Shown here piece after piece: positions 10,375 to 19,537 of a stretch of 64,000 bases of DNA (position 1 is the stretch's first letter; every line of letters begins with the position of its first letter). The position numbers and the translations under genes were made by a program. The stretch spans positions 30,656,390-30,720,389 of the forward strand of contig NC_087070.1 of assembly GCF_963678635.1 (NCBI RefSeq), in the 5' to 3' direction. This DNA comes from Symsagittifera roscoffensis (lineage: Eukaryota; Xenacoelomorpha; Acoela; Convolutidae). The notes below the pieces were generated by a model. It saw only the letters and a program-made list of their open reading frames with translations. It was not told the DNA's origin and ran no database searches.

Positions 10375-11420
10375 TGATCAAATATTGTTTCTTCTGATCG
10401 GTTTTAGTCCACAAAAATCAATTAAAAGAGACAATACATTAATTAAGTTGTTTAACATTAATAACAAAATTCTGAAAAACAAAAAACATTTTCGATTTCT
10501 TATTAATGGCTCGAACATGTGAACTGAATAGACTACAACATGTCTTCTGGTATAAAGACTCACTAACCATCAATGTTGCAAATTAAAAAAAAAAACTCAT
10601 TAGACATGGTGAAGACTAATTAACTGTGAATAATGTAAAAGAAGAAAAAATATTAATTTCTTAAACAAGACATGTACCTTAAACATTATCATATATACAT
10701 TATCTTAATGACACTTTCCCCAAACATTTCATTGAAGACTTAATGTCTCTCACTTAGGTCATATTTTAACAATCCATAGAGCAATTTATATGTTTCCGCA
10801 AAAAAAAATAGAAACAAAACTTGAAAAAATATAGATAAAATTTGTACAAAAAATGATGATCTCCCAAACTAGATGTTGTACAGTGTCGGCACCCTAGCTC
10901 AAAAATGTCCAGCTTGCCGAGAGAAGCAATATGAGTGATCGGAAGACTATATTCGGACAGTGTAACAAAAAGTTAGAAAGTTGATATAGGATGAGGCTTT
11001 TCGAAAATGAAATGTCTGTGTCTCTTCAGTGGATAGTCTGAACATAGTCGTGCAATATATCAAAATACTGCTCACGGCCAGCTAATTAAATTTGTTCAGA
11101 GGTCTAAAGACTATAGGACATCGAGTTTACGAGATAAAAATTTTCAACATTTTTCCGAGATTTAAAAATTCCAGTTTGTATTTTGTATTTTGATTGAAGA
11201 CTTGTCAAACATTCGGTTATAAATTGACTTATTTGCTCTCTTTTCCCTAGCAACTGGATAAGTGAAGCATTAAGAGGCTGAGAGTTTTACTTTACAAAAT
11301 GTTTATACACAAAGACACCAAATGAAATCTATTAAATATCAATCTGAGTTTCAAGTTTAAATCTTTATACACAATAAAACCAAATTGAAATCAATCAAAC
11401 GCAACAACTGTTCAATAAAG
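10375..11420. other. AT-rich intergenic stretch inside the Polinton
   Basis: About 1 kb separates the divergent polymerase gene and the next minus-strand gene. A 61-codon hydrophobic frame at 10378-10563 (-) is the only open frame of note and I do not trust it. Nothing else recognisable. Confidence 0.4.
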
Positions 11421-12056
11421 TTAAATAAGATCTAAATACTCCTGAGCTTTTTCTAGTGTTGTGATCTTTCTGTTTTTCTTTGGTGCAAGGCATAGAGAAG
11501 GAGTCAAATTTTCCATATGATTACTCACTGTCGCTTCGGGGGTGCGAGTTGCAGTTGAAGAATCTGGTTCGTCAAGCCATGGTGACACTGCAGGGGAAGG
11601 ATCAGCTTTCGGGGTAACTACTGATGGTGATTCAATCTGTTCCATTCCCCATAAACGATCAAAAAATTCAATTTCTTCAAAGTATTCTAACTGGTTTTCA
11701 CACATCGGAGTAACATCACAATCGTATTTATACAAAATTTTTTTTACTGGTTTTGATAAAGTTGAAACATCAACCTGAAGAGCAAGAGGCTAGTCAGGAT
11801 CCGTATATTCACCAGAATTTGTAAGATAACTCAAATACTTTATATTCAGTTCTTCGTCTTTCTTCGAATTTTTTAAGGAAAGTTTACTGAATAAATGTAA
11901 AAAAATTTTGGGAATCATACCGTGATGAGTACAAGTCCACTCATCAGAATTGAAACTTTTTTCTTCGTTAATTATTGCTACAAAATTACCGTGAACGGTT
12001 TCATAAAAAATGGTTCTTTCGTAATTAGAATATCCTTCAATAATATAACAAGGCAT
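11421..12056 (-). pseudogene. unrecognised Polinton protein with one in-frame TAG
   Basis: Two open stretches (12056-11790 and 11789-11421) lie in the same frame, separated only by a TAG at about 11790-11792, giving about 210 codons if read through. The N-terminal part is rich in aromatic and acidic residues (begins MPCYIIEGYSNYERTIFYE). The C-terminal part is acidic and Pro/Ser/Thr-rich and ends in a basic KKNRKITTLEKAQEYLDLI segment. I do not recognise the family. It is the only gene besides polymerase and the inverted arm on this strand, so it may be an early gene. One substitution could explain the stop. Confidence 0.5.
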
Positions 12057-12526
12057 TTTTGAAGAAAAGTTGGAAGAAAAGGAGAAACGTAACGCGGAAA
12101 GAAAAGAAACTGAAATGAATTGTGAAACGCCTCAAGAGATTAAAATAGGGATTGGTTCTTCTAAAATTAGAAATTTCAAGACCTCCTATGTAGTTTTTGA
12201 TCAATTTAATAAGGGAGGGCGTGTAAAATATTTATGTTACCTTGCGTGGTATTCTATGTTTACCTAAATTGCGTTCAAACAAATAGCTTGTATCAAAAAT
12301 AACGTTTAAACATTGTGACCTTTGACACCTTTTAAAATTCTTATCAGTTGTACATGCACAAAACACTAATCCATTTGAACCAAATTGCAATCCAATTCCT
12401 TTGCGATATAAAGTACATGTGTATATAAATTAAAATAGATACAACACTTTCTTTTGCAGACATATACAATCAATCGGAACCATTCATTTCTTTCTATTCA
12501 GTTTTAAATCAAGTTACTTTGAAAAT
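12057..12526. other. intergenic region with TATA-like box
   Basis: Region between the divergent genes at 11421-12056 (-) and 12527 (+). It contains GTATATAAATT at about 12420-12430, a plausible TATA box for the + strand genes. An open frame at 12070-12267 (+) lacks an ATG and looks like chance. Confidence 0.35.
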
Positions 12527-12910
12527 TTACTTGTTACAACAAATAAAACCAAAACAAGCTTCACAGCAAACGCAGATAAAGATTTTGGCGATTGCTATTT
12601 TGATATTTCGGAAAACAGTAAAAGATTAGTGCGTGCTACATTGAAAACATATGACCAAACTGGAACTTATGTATTCCTGAAAGTTTTCAAAAAAGCAACT
12701 GAAGGCGCTGAATTTGAATGTGTACAAAGACTTTCCTTAAGCAGCGAAGAATTTTCAAAATTACTAAAATCGGGAAAGTCAATCCGCGCGCAAACAAAAG
12801 AAATTTCTGATACTGTTGAAAACAAAGACAAGCCACAGTCTAACTGTAAACGAGCCAGGAAAACTCAACTTTCCTCAAACACAAACGAGTTCAAACACGA
12901 CTCGAATTAA
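12527..12910 (+). pseudogene. PC4-like single-stranded DNA-binding protein, start lost
   Basis: An open frame of about 128 codons, of which the middle resembles the PC4/Sub1 transcriptional coactivator domain: a run of beta strands (RATLKTYDQTGTYVFLKVF), a variable linker, then RLSLSSEEFSKLL, matching the family pattern of strands followed by a helix that begins with LSxxExxxL. PC4-fold proteins bind single-stranded DNA. The tail is Lys-rich and polar. No ATG occurs in frame upstream of the domain, so the start is mutated, lies in an upstream exon or is non-canonical. The assignment is by pattern only, and a structure-based search could overturn it. Confidence 0.4.
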
Positions 12911-12924
12911 TTTTCCTTTACAAA

Positions 12925-13714
12925 ATGGCAGAAGCTATGTTCGAAGTTGTGTTACCTGATTATTTCAAAAAATTTCAACCAAATTTCAAATTTGTTATTA
13001 CTGAAAAAAATCCTAATTTATCTACTTTTAAAAATTATGCTTTTGGAAGCAACTTCAAATCTGAATATTGTCCTTTTTCAGTCGGGAATGAAAAAAAAAA
13101 CTCATTACCATATATTGATTCAAATAGATTCAGAGGAACAATTAAATCAATTTTTTCCTTCCCAAAAATGTTTTAGTGTTCCTTGTATTTTCACGTGCTT
13201 CAAATACTTAGTTTCTCCTGCTAAAGATGTCAAAGGAAACGGTGAGTTATTTGACAAACTTAAACTAGCTCTCACTTACTCAGCACAACCTGTTGCAGCC
13301 AATCTGGATTTGTTAGATTTCACCGCAATCAAAAAACGTTTACCCAGTTTATTGCTTTCTGCAACATTATCTAACAAACAAACTTCACCAAATCAAAAAG
13401 TTTGCAAGAAATCTCCGGCCGTTGGGGGGCAGAAACGAATTGATAATACAATTACGCCTGCTGCATCATCGACGTCAAACAAATCCGCTAGAATTTCGAC
13501 TTCAGTTTCAAAGAAACACACAGAAAGCAGACATGTTCAAACAGATGAAATGAATACAGAAACTTTGAAAAGATTTGAAAGTTTAATTAATGGACCCCAT
13601 TCTGCCGCTTTTTGTAAAATAATGGATATTTTGACAAGTGAATATGGAAAACTTGATGTAGATACTGATGTTTTATTTGTGAAATTTAATGTTGAAGAGA
13701 AAGTTAAGTTTTAA
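12925..13714 (+). pseudogene. unrecognised Polinton protein with one frameshift
   Basis: ATG at 12925 opens a frame that ends at 13174. The downstream frame, open from about 13155 to 13714, continues with similar composition, so a single frameshift near 13160-13175 is likely (total about 260 residues). The N-terminal segment is aromatic and basic (VVLPDYFKKFQPNFKF). The middle has ALTYSAQPVAANLDLLDF. Then a Ser/Thr/Lys-rich linker leads to a helical C-terminal region containing TLKRFESLINGPHSAAF. No family recognised. It follows the PC4-like ORF by 14 nt, which suggests they are co-expressed. Confidence 0.5.
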
Positions 13715-13761
13715 TTGATACTTTTCATTATTCCTTTTTTATTATATTGAGTTCAGTGAAC

Positions 13762-14763
13762 ATGATTTCAACTTTCGACTTAAAACTTATTCATGAAATT
13801 TTTGTAGACTTAAAATCACAATATCCAGATAAACCAGTCAGATTTCAGTATTTTTTAGCCACTTGTTTGTATTTGGATGCTGATATTAATTTGGATTTTG
13901 TTTTGAAAAACAGACCATATGGCGGTTTAATTGGAATAGACAATTCGCCGCTCGACAGACACTTGAAACATTTCAAATTTCTTAGAATACATGCTATATT
14001 GCATGACGCAGCGGTATATTTGCAAGAAAAAACTCATACCGGTCCTGGGTACACATATGTTTTGCCGTGTCCAATAAAAAACTGTTACCTGGGTCACGTG
14101 ACAGGTATTGCGTTTTGCTTATTTCTTAAAGCATTCAATTCAAAGTTATTTCGTTTGTTGGAATGTTGAGTTAAAGTCATGTTAACCCAAAGAAAGAAAC
14201 TAAAAAATTGTTTTTCAACCATCTCATTATTTTAGATATTGAAGGATATAAATGTGGCAAGAAACATTTGATCATAAAGGAACTTTCCGTTTGCTCTACT
14301 AATACAATTGATACAATTCATTTTCTGCCACCAGTTCAATTCAACAATTTATCAAAAGAAGAGAAAAAAGCGTACAATTGGGTATCTAAATTTCTACACG
14401 GGCTTCGTTGGGACGAAGGTGAATACCCTTACTCATACTTGGATCAAATTTTTGACAGCATTCGTTTGAGGAACCCAAATTCCCATTTTTTTGCTAAAGG
14501 TACACAAAAATCTGTTTTATTAGCTGAATACTTGAAATTACCCGTGACAAATTTGGAGATATTGGCTGCCCAAAGATTGAACAGTTATTGGGTCAAGAAA
14601 AACATATTTGCAAACGACATTCTCATTTACTTCCCTCGCATCAATTATTGAAGCATTGTACCCGTAGAAAATCCAGAGTTTTTTTTGAGTGGTTACAAAA
14701 TGAACTATCCAATGATGCAAACAACTTTATCTCCAAATTTGGTGGTTTACGCTTCAATGACTA
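13762..14763 (+). CDS. putative DEDD-type nuclease-like protein with one intron
   Basis: Two exons are proposed: 13762-14104 (phase 1 end) and 14236 to about 14763, separated by a 131-bp GT-AG intron with a pyrimidine-rich 3' end (TTGTTTTTCAACC...TTTTAG). Splicing keeps frame and creates a DIEGYK motif exactly at the junction. A DxE motif at this place, followed by a KELSVCS strand, is the pattern of a Polinton/LTR-associated family that I judge to be DEDD exonuclease-like. Further conserved words are AYNWVSKFLHG and FFAKGTQKS. A frameshift in an A run at about 14598-14602 moves the frame; in the shifted frame a Cys/His-rich end (CKRH...KHCTRRK...FFEWL) runs to a stop at 14763. It is therefore broken unless the frameshift is a sequence error. 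Confidence 0.5.
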
Positions 14764-15044
14764 ATCAGAGTCCTGAAAACAATTTAACACCAAGAATTAA
14801 AGTTACTCTTACGCGGACAGGCATATTAGATTGTCGAGGAAAACCACTACTGCAAAAACTAGAACAAATTACACTGAGCGATATCGAAATCGACAATTTA
14901 CGGAAATTTTTTACAGTTCTTGACTACTTTCACCTGTACAATGTCCAGACTCCAGGAATTTCGCCAGTCAATTCCGTTGTTCAATCTCAACCTGGAAGGG
15001 CTGCAACCTCAGCTGGGAGAGAGAAGACAAATCCATTTGCATGA
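14700..15044 (+). CDS. unrecognised small Polinton ORF
   Basis: 114 codons from ATG at 14700. It overlaps the nuclease-like gene at its 5' end and the next gene at its 3' end in other frames. The middle has alternating beta-strand-like segments (RIKVTLTRTG, KLEQITLSDIEIDNLRKFF) that loosely recall the PC4-like ORF upstream. The last 35 codons overlap the 14941 ATG and are probably of low constraint. I do not recognise it. Dense overlap of this kind is common in Polintons and viruses. Confidence 0.4.
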   Translation: MNYPMMQTTLSPNLVVYASMTNQSPENNLTPRIKVTLTRTGILDCRGKPLLQKLEQITLSDIEIDNLRKFFTVLDYFHLYNVQTPGISPVNSVVQSQPGRAATSAGREKTNPFA

Positions 15045-15240
15045 CCATCAGCTTCCAGCTGAACTGAAAGAATTAGTCAAAACTGATAACGTTGAGGAAA
15101 TACATTTAGTTCAAGCCACTATCAGAGTTGCTGCTCATTTTGTTGTAAAGTTCAAATCCAAATGTAACCATGACAAATTCACAAAATATGAGTTTTTCTT
15201 CATTGAACGAGGAGTTGATTTGCCTGTTGAACCGAAATGA
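14941..15240 (+). CDS. small Polinton protein, paralogue A
   Basis: 99 codons, ATG at 14941. The core LPAELKELVKTDNVEEIHLV followed by A-F-VVKFKSK and a tyrosine-rich strand lines up with the next gene downstream (15339-15635), which has LPKELLDEISTGNVEKIVRI in the equivalent place. Both are about 99 residues, begin with MS and lie in tandem on the same strand. I infer an old gene duplication. Function unknown; the pattern of a short helix then a beta sheet would suit a small structural or nucleic-acid-binding protein. Unlike paralogue B, it lies outside the 6.5-kb duplication except for its last 23 bases. Confidence 0.6.
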   Translation: MSRLQEFRQSIPLFNLNLEGLQPQLGERRQIHLHDHQLPAELKELVKTDNVEEIHLVQATIRVAAHFVVKFKSKCNHDKFTKYEFFFIERGVDLPVEPK

Positions 15241-15338
15241 CGAATCACATATATATGCCAAGTTTTGTGAATCATAATAAATATATTTATTGATTTGTTT
15301 CATTTTCTTTTGATCTTGTGTGATTACTAGTTGCTAAC

Positions 15339-15635
15339 ATGTCGTGTTTGAAAATTCAAAATTTCAAAAAAATATTTTTGCCAAAAGAAAACACACAAAA
15401 TGTGAGTTTAACAGGTGAGAATTTACCAAAAGAGTTATTAGACGAAATCAGTACCGGAAACGTAGAAAAAATTGTTCGGATACTTCTGACAGACAAAAAC
15501 ATAGCAATATATATAATAAAATACAAACCAAACGGCAATAGATCAGAGAGAAAAAAAGGCGATTGGTATGCAGTTGTAACTATCAACCTTGATGCAAATA
15601 AGCAAAAAAAGTCTTCCAGTAAACATGGACATTGA
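15339..15635 (+). CDS. small Polinton protein, paralogue B (copy 1)
   Basis: 98 codons from ATG at 15339. Basic protein with LPKELLDEISTGNVEKIVRI in the centre, a YIIKYKPNG strand, and a Lys/Ser-rich tail ending at a stop that overlaps the start of the next gene by 11 nt. Clear paralogue of 14941-15240. Unknown function. It is the first gene of the duplicated block and preceded by an AT-rich leader with TATATATG at about 15250 and an AATAAA-like word that may end the upstream transcript. Confidence 0.6.
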   Translation: MSCLKIQNFKKIFLPKENTQNVSLTGENLPKELLDEISTGNVEKIVRILLTDKNIAIYIIKYKPNGNRSERKKGDWYAVVTINLDANKQKKSSSKHGH

Positions 15636-15915
15636 AGAAAGCACCACTGTCGAGAACAATGATTGCGACTTTTTAGACATTGGTGGTGCCGAACAGTCTT
15701 TATCTCACGAAAACAGATCTTGGAAATTTTGTAATTCTGTTTCTCTTCCGTCTGCAGAAGTTGTCTTTTTCACACAAGTCTGTTTCATTTTCATTTTGCT
15801 CTCTTTATCTATTTCAAAATTGTCTTTTTACAATCTTAGTTGTGACGAGACTGCCATTTGGCTTTCAATTTTATCCAGTACAGTTGGTTACATGTTACCC
15901 AATCCCAAGTTATAA
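15625..15915 (+). CDS. small membrane protein (copy 1)
   Basis: 96 codons, ATG at 15625 overlapping the upstream gene. The N-terminal 45 residues are acidic and soluble. Two hydrophobic segments follow: VVFFTQVCFIFILLSLSIS and a second around AIWLSILSSTVGYMLPNP. This arrangement, ending in an LSSxxGYxLPxP motif, matches a small two-helix protein commonly found beside the ATPase in Polintons and adintoviruses; I place it by that resemblance. Likely a virion or membrane component. It ends 2 nt before the ATPase start. Copy 2 (22156-22446) is nearly identical. Confidence 0.65.
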   Translation: MDIEESTTVENNDCDFLDIGGAEQSLSHENRSWKFCNSVSLPSAEVVFFTQVCFIFILLSLSISKLSFYNLSCDETAIWLSILSSTVGYMLPNPKL

Positions 15916-15917
15916 TA

Positions 15918-16610
15918 ATGAATAAGATCATTTCAACAAAAGATCGTCTGTTTATGTCCGTTTCAGGTCCCTCGGGATCTGGCAAAACTGATTTAATTTT
16001 TCAAATGCTTCTCAAAGGTACATTCTATCCATCGTACAACAAAATATTTTATTTTTATCTTCACGATCAACCCAAATACCGTTCCTTTGTTTCTCACAAC
16101 AAATTTGATATTGAATTTATAAAATTGTCCAGCTTTGAAATTGTTAATAACTTACGAGATTGTATGATTGTCTTTGATGATACCTGTGAAGAAATTTTTA
16201 ATGAAAAAGATTTTGTTAAATTAGCTACAGCAGGCCGACATAAAAATGTTCATGTTATTTATGTCAAGCACAATTTATTTCAGCAAAGTAAGCAATCACC
16301 TACAATAGATTTGAATACAACTCACTTAATTTTGTTCAAATCACCTCGAGACAATCAACAAATTGATTATTTAGGCAGACAATTGAATTATGCAAAATTC
16401 CTCCGTCATGCGTATCAGTTGGCAACGAAAGAAGATTTCGGTCATCTGTTGATAGACTTGGATCCAAAAACTTCAGAATGTCTTCGTTATTCGTCAAACA
16501 TAGTTCCACCATCACCAACCATTTTCTATTTACCATCCTCAAAAGCAGTTATCACATCTCTTGAAAATGAAAGAGAAAGAATTATGTATATTGAAGCAAA
16601 TGCTCAATAG
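15918..16610 (+). CDS. FtsK/HerA-like genome-packaging ATPase (copy 1)
   Basis: 230 codons from ATG at 15918. Walker A is SGPSGSGKTD at residues 16-25, and Walker B is the hydrophobic strand CMIVFDDTCEE near residue 78-88. A sensor-like region with TAGRHKNVHVIYVKHNLFQQ follows. These are the features of the A32-like packaging ATPases of Polintons and adintoviruses, which pump genomes into capsids. Length fits the family. The gene is intact in both copies and is flanked by the membrane protein (2 nt upstream) and a small conserved ORF (11-nt overlap), consistent with a compact operon-like late block. Confidence 0.92.
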   Translation: MNKIISTKDRLFMSVSGPSGSGKTDLIFQMLLKGTFYPSYNKIFYFYLHDQPKYRSFVSHNKFDIEFIKLSSFEIVNNLRDCMIVFDDTCEEIFNEKDFVKLATAGRHKNVHVIYVKHNLFQQSKQSPTIDLNTTHLILFKSPRDNQQIDYLGRQLNYAKFLRHAYQLATKEDFGHLLIDLDPKTSECLRYSSNIVPPSPTIFYLPSSKAVITSLENERERIMYIEANAQ

Positions 16611-16857
16611 TCACCATTGTAGATCAATTTTGACAGGAGCTGATTCAAATTTTATTAGATTTCTTTGCGATTGTTTTGTGAATATTTTTCTGGGACATGT
16701 TCCAGCTAACAAAAGTTTCATCGAGAGTAAGAAAATACCATTTGGAAAAATTGTTGACCCTAAGTTTAGTATCCCAGGAAAACGAAAAATTTTGGCAAAC
16801 AATATTTCACTGGTTAAATCAATCGGAGAATCGTGTTACATTTACCTGAAAAACTAG
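16600..16857 (+). CDS. conserved small Polinton protein (copy 1)
   Basis: 85 codons, ATG at 16600 overlapping the ATPase stop by 11 nt. The pattern FLCDCFVNIFLGHVPANK, then spaced Lys/Pro words, then GKRKILANN, is a signature of a small protein that recurs next to the ATPase in Polintons and adintoviruses. Its role is not established to my knowledge. Intact in both copies. Confidence 0.6.
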   Translation: MLNSHHCRSILTGADSNFIRFLCDCFVNIFLGHVPANKSFIESKKIPFGKIVDPKFSIPGKRKILANNISLVKSIGESCYIYLKN

Positions 16858-16867
16858 AACCTAAGGC

Positions 16868-17761
16868 ATGTATGCTGAAGAATTCATCCTCATTCCTCGA
16901 AAAACATATGCTCCAGATGAAAAAACTGCACCACAATCTCAAATCCTTCATAATCTATTAATTAACGACAAATCATCTCAACTCAATTACATACAAAGAT
17001 TTCGAGAACGAAATATCAGCCGTGACTCTCCACCACCATTAAACCCAACATCTCCTATTCCTTTAACCCCTAGTAATGTAGTACCAAATCTTCGAAAAAG
17101 AAATTTATCTGCACTTACTAATTACAGTGATGATGGTGATGATGAAGCAGAAAAAAATTTTGAATCATACAATTCACTGCAGCAGACAAGTTCAAAGAGA
17201 ACAGAAAAAAACGATGAAAAAAGTAATGGAAAAACCGCTGAAGTGTTTCGAAAGGTTATGGAATCCATTCAAGAGCTATTGGAAGCTAATAAATTGGAAA
17301 GGGCGAATATAGTGCTAAAACAGTTGTTCAAAGTTGAATCCTTGACTTTAGACGTTGACATATATGTTCTAATTCAAGAAAAACCAACACTCGTTAAAAT
17401 TGAATCCTTTTTGTACGATACACAGCAAAACACAAAAAAACTTGAGGGTGTTTTTTATCCACAAATTTTGAAAGAACTGAATCTTGATCCTAGCTTAGTG
17501 TCCAACACTTATGCCAAACAGATTCTCCGCTCGCTTAAGAGCGAAGCAGCTAAACCCTCAACTTCTTCCTCCTTTGTCTCCGACGACAACCCGACAACTG
17601 AGGACTCGAAGAGATCAAAACCCTCCTCTTCGAAGACTCGATCGACAACTCTCAAACCCAAAACCAAGCAATCCGACAAAAGAAAAACCCAGAAAAAAGA
17701 ATTTTTCCCCACCACCAACGACGATGACGACGATGATAAAAACTATGAAAGCAGTAAATAA
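16868..17761 (+). CDS. large charged Polinton protein, possible scaffold or minor virion protein (copy 1)
   Basis: 297 codons from ATG at 16868. The first 30 residues (YAEEFILIPRKTYAP...) resemble the conserved N-terminal IPxxxY-type motif of a Polinton protein encoded between ATPase and capsid. A Pro/Thr linker, an acidic patch (DDGDDEAEKNFE), a helical domain around VFRKVMESIQELLEANK and LDPSLVSNTYAKQILRSLK follow. The C-terminal third is Ser/Lys/Thr-rich with a run of six Asp from a GAY microsatellite. The C-terminus overlaps the integrase start. In copy 2 its TAA is mutated to GAA, so that copy is 17 residues longer. Function is inferred only from position. Confidence 0.55.
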   Translation: MYAEEFILIPRKTYAPDEKTAPQSQILHNLLINDKSSQLNYIQRFRERNISRDSPPPLNPTSPIPLTPSNVVPNLRKRNLSALTNYSDDGDDEAEKNFESYNSLQQTSSKRTEKNDEKSNGKTAEVFRKVMESIQELLEANKLERANIVLKQLFKVESLTLDVDIYVLIQEKPTLVKIESFLYDTQQNTKKLEGVFYPQILKELNLDPSLVSNTYAKQILRSLKSEAAKPSTSSSFVSDDNPTTEDSKRSKPSSSKTRSTTLKPKTKQSDKRKTQKKEFFPTTNDDDDDDKNYESSK

Positions 17762-18741
17762 TCGTTTGCGACGACGTCAACAAAAGAATGGAAATCCTAC
17801 TATCAGTGAAGAAAAGAAACTCACAGTACTCTACACGAAAGGTCCAGCTGCATTTGGTAGCGTTAAAAATTTAACAAATGCTAGTCAACTCTCACCAAAA
17901 AAAGTTAAAAAATTTCTGAGATCTCAATCATCACATACAAAGTATGGATTGTTTCGTAAAACATATCCTCGGCTAAAAGTGATTGTTAACGATATCAACG
18001 AAATTTGGTCTCTTGACTTGGCTTATGTTGATAAATTGGCTAAATATAACCGAGGGGTACAATATTTGTTAGTTGCTGTCGATTGTCTCTCTCGCTACTT
18101 ACGAGTGGAACCCCTGAAGACCAAATATGCTAAAGAAACAAGTGAAGCGTTCAAAAAAATGATCAAATCAAAACAACCAAAAAAAGTTTGGGTTGACAAA
18201 GGCACCGAGTTTAAAGGAGAGTTCGAAAAGTTATGTACTAAACGACAAATCATCAAATACAATACCCACAGTGAAAAAAAAATCAGCGTTTGCCGAAAGA
18301 AACATTCGATCGCTGAAAAGTATTATCTACAAATACTTGGAGTTTGAATGGACTTACAGTTATATTGAAAAGTTACAAAGTTTTGTTCAAACGATTAACT
18401 CACGCGTTAATAGAGTAACAAAATATGCTCCAAACAAGGTCACACGATAACATGTACCTGCTTTAGTTTCATTAATTGCAAACAGTTCATCGAAGTTGGT
18501 ACAGAAACCAAAATTTTATGTTGGTGACTATGTGCGAATAGCGAAGACTGACTTGCCTTTTAGAAAAGGTTACAAGCAGATTTTTACAGACGAAGTTTTT
18601 GAAATAGTTGCCATTCCTACTGTAAACCCTCCAACATACAGTCTCATTGATGTGGAAAAGGAAGAAATCAGCGGAAAGTTTTATGAAAAAGAACTTAGTT
18701 TAATTGGAAACAAAGCTGATTATAACAAAAATGGGCAGTGA
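17724..18741 (+). pseudogene. Polinton retroviral-type integrase (copy 1), frameshifted
   Basis: The gene starts at ATG 17724 inside the upstream ORF and would encode about 338 residues. The DDE core is visible: D1 in SLDLAYVDK, D2 in VWVDKGTEF and E in FAERNIRS, spaced about 33 residues from D2. A C-terminal chromo/SH3-like region (GDYVRIAK...FEIVAIP...YSLIDVEKEEISGKFYEKEL) is typical of Polinton integrases. One extra A in a run at about 18276-18284 shifts frame between D2 and E, and CGA-TAA at 18446-18451 adds a stop. Copy 2 is open at both sites. The stop overlaps the penton start by 11 nt. Confidence 0.9.
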
Positions 18742-19531
18742 TGAGTTTACTGTACATTTGATTTCAACAGCATCAATGGATTATTTCCCAGACAACACTT
18801 TGGCCAGTTTTAGAAATTTTTGTAAAGAAGAAATAGCTTTAGACGGAGATTGGAGAGTTGCTCTCTCAGAAATAATTTTCCCCACAAAATTAAACAATGT
18901 TACTGATGAGGAATTTACGTACTTCAGAGCATCCGAAGTAGTAGCCAGTAAATCCAACGCTGGCAATCGGAATACAATTTCCAGACCCTACTATGGCGAA
19001 AAAGTTTTTATTCATTTTGATGCGAGTCCTCAAGAAATCGCGAATAGCATGAGCATTTTGATGAACGCAAATGAAGGAATCCCATTCCCAAGTCCCCAAA
19101 TACCCAGTCTGTTAGGCTACAATGCAAAGCTTGATGAGAACGGTGAATATCACATTGGTTACAAAATGATACCCTCCTTCGATGCATCTTATGAGGGAAA
19201 CGAACTGTACGAATCTCATTTCCCATATGACTTATCAAGTGGGACAAGTCTAATTTTTGTCTATATTGACATTATTCAATACCAAACCGTTGGTGATGCA
19301 AAGGCCCCATTGTTACGCGTCATTGATTCAAATAGACGCATCAAAAACGGTAGTGCCTGCAGCATTGAACCTAATAATCGAAAAAACTTCACTAATTTAG
19401 ACTACAAAAAATTATTCACTTCATCTGTACAATCAATATCGGTACAGTTGCGCACAGAAACTGGAAGACTAGTGCCCTTTGCAGGAACTGGTAAAGTTGT
19501 GTTGACTCTAAAGTTCAAGCGCTTTGATTGA
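18731..19531 (+). CDS. penton-like minor capsid protein (copy 1), 23-residue deletion
   Basis: 266 codons from ATG at 18731. The opening (DEFTVHLISTASMDYFPDNT) and the strand DGDWRVALSEIIFP are the recognisable signature of the Polinton penton-like single jelly roll, which caps capsid vertices. The C-terminus has SVQLRTETGRLVPFAGTGKV, close to the usual end of the fold. Compared with copy 2 it lacks 69 bp (23 residues) after GEKVFI. That in-frame deletion removes a helix-rich segment and probably impairs folding. Copy 2 should be read as the reference form. Confidence 0.82.
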   Translation: MGSDEFTVHLISTASMDYFPDNTLASFRNFCKEEIALDGDWRVALSEIIFPTKLNNVTDEEFTYFRASEVVASKSNAGNRNTISRPYYGEKVFIHFDASPQEIANSMSILMNANEGIPFPSPQIPSLLGYNAKLDENGEYHIGYKMIPSFDASYEGNELYESHFPYDLSSGTSLIFVYIDIIQYQTVGDAKAPLLRVIDSNRRIKNGSACSIEPNNRKNFTNLDYKKLFTSSVQSISVQLRTETGRLVPFAGTGKVVLTLKFKRFD

Positions 19532-19537
19532 AAACCA

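Noticed and set aside
10378-10563. 61-codon hydrophobic frame upstream of the polymerase
   Set aside because: No homologue recognised, and it overlaps no conserved block; likely a chance frame in AT-rich DNA.
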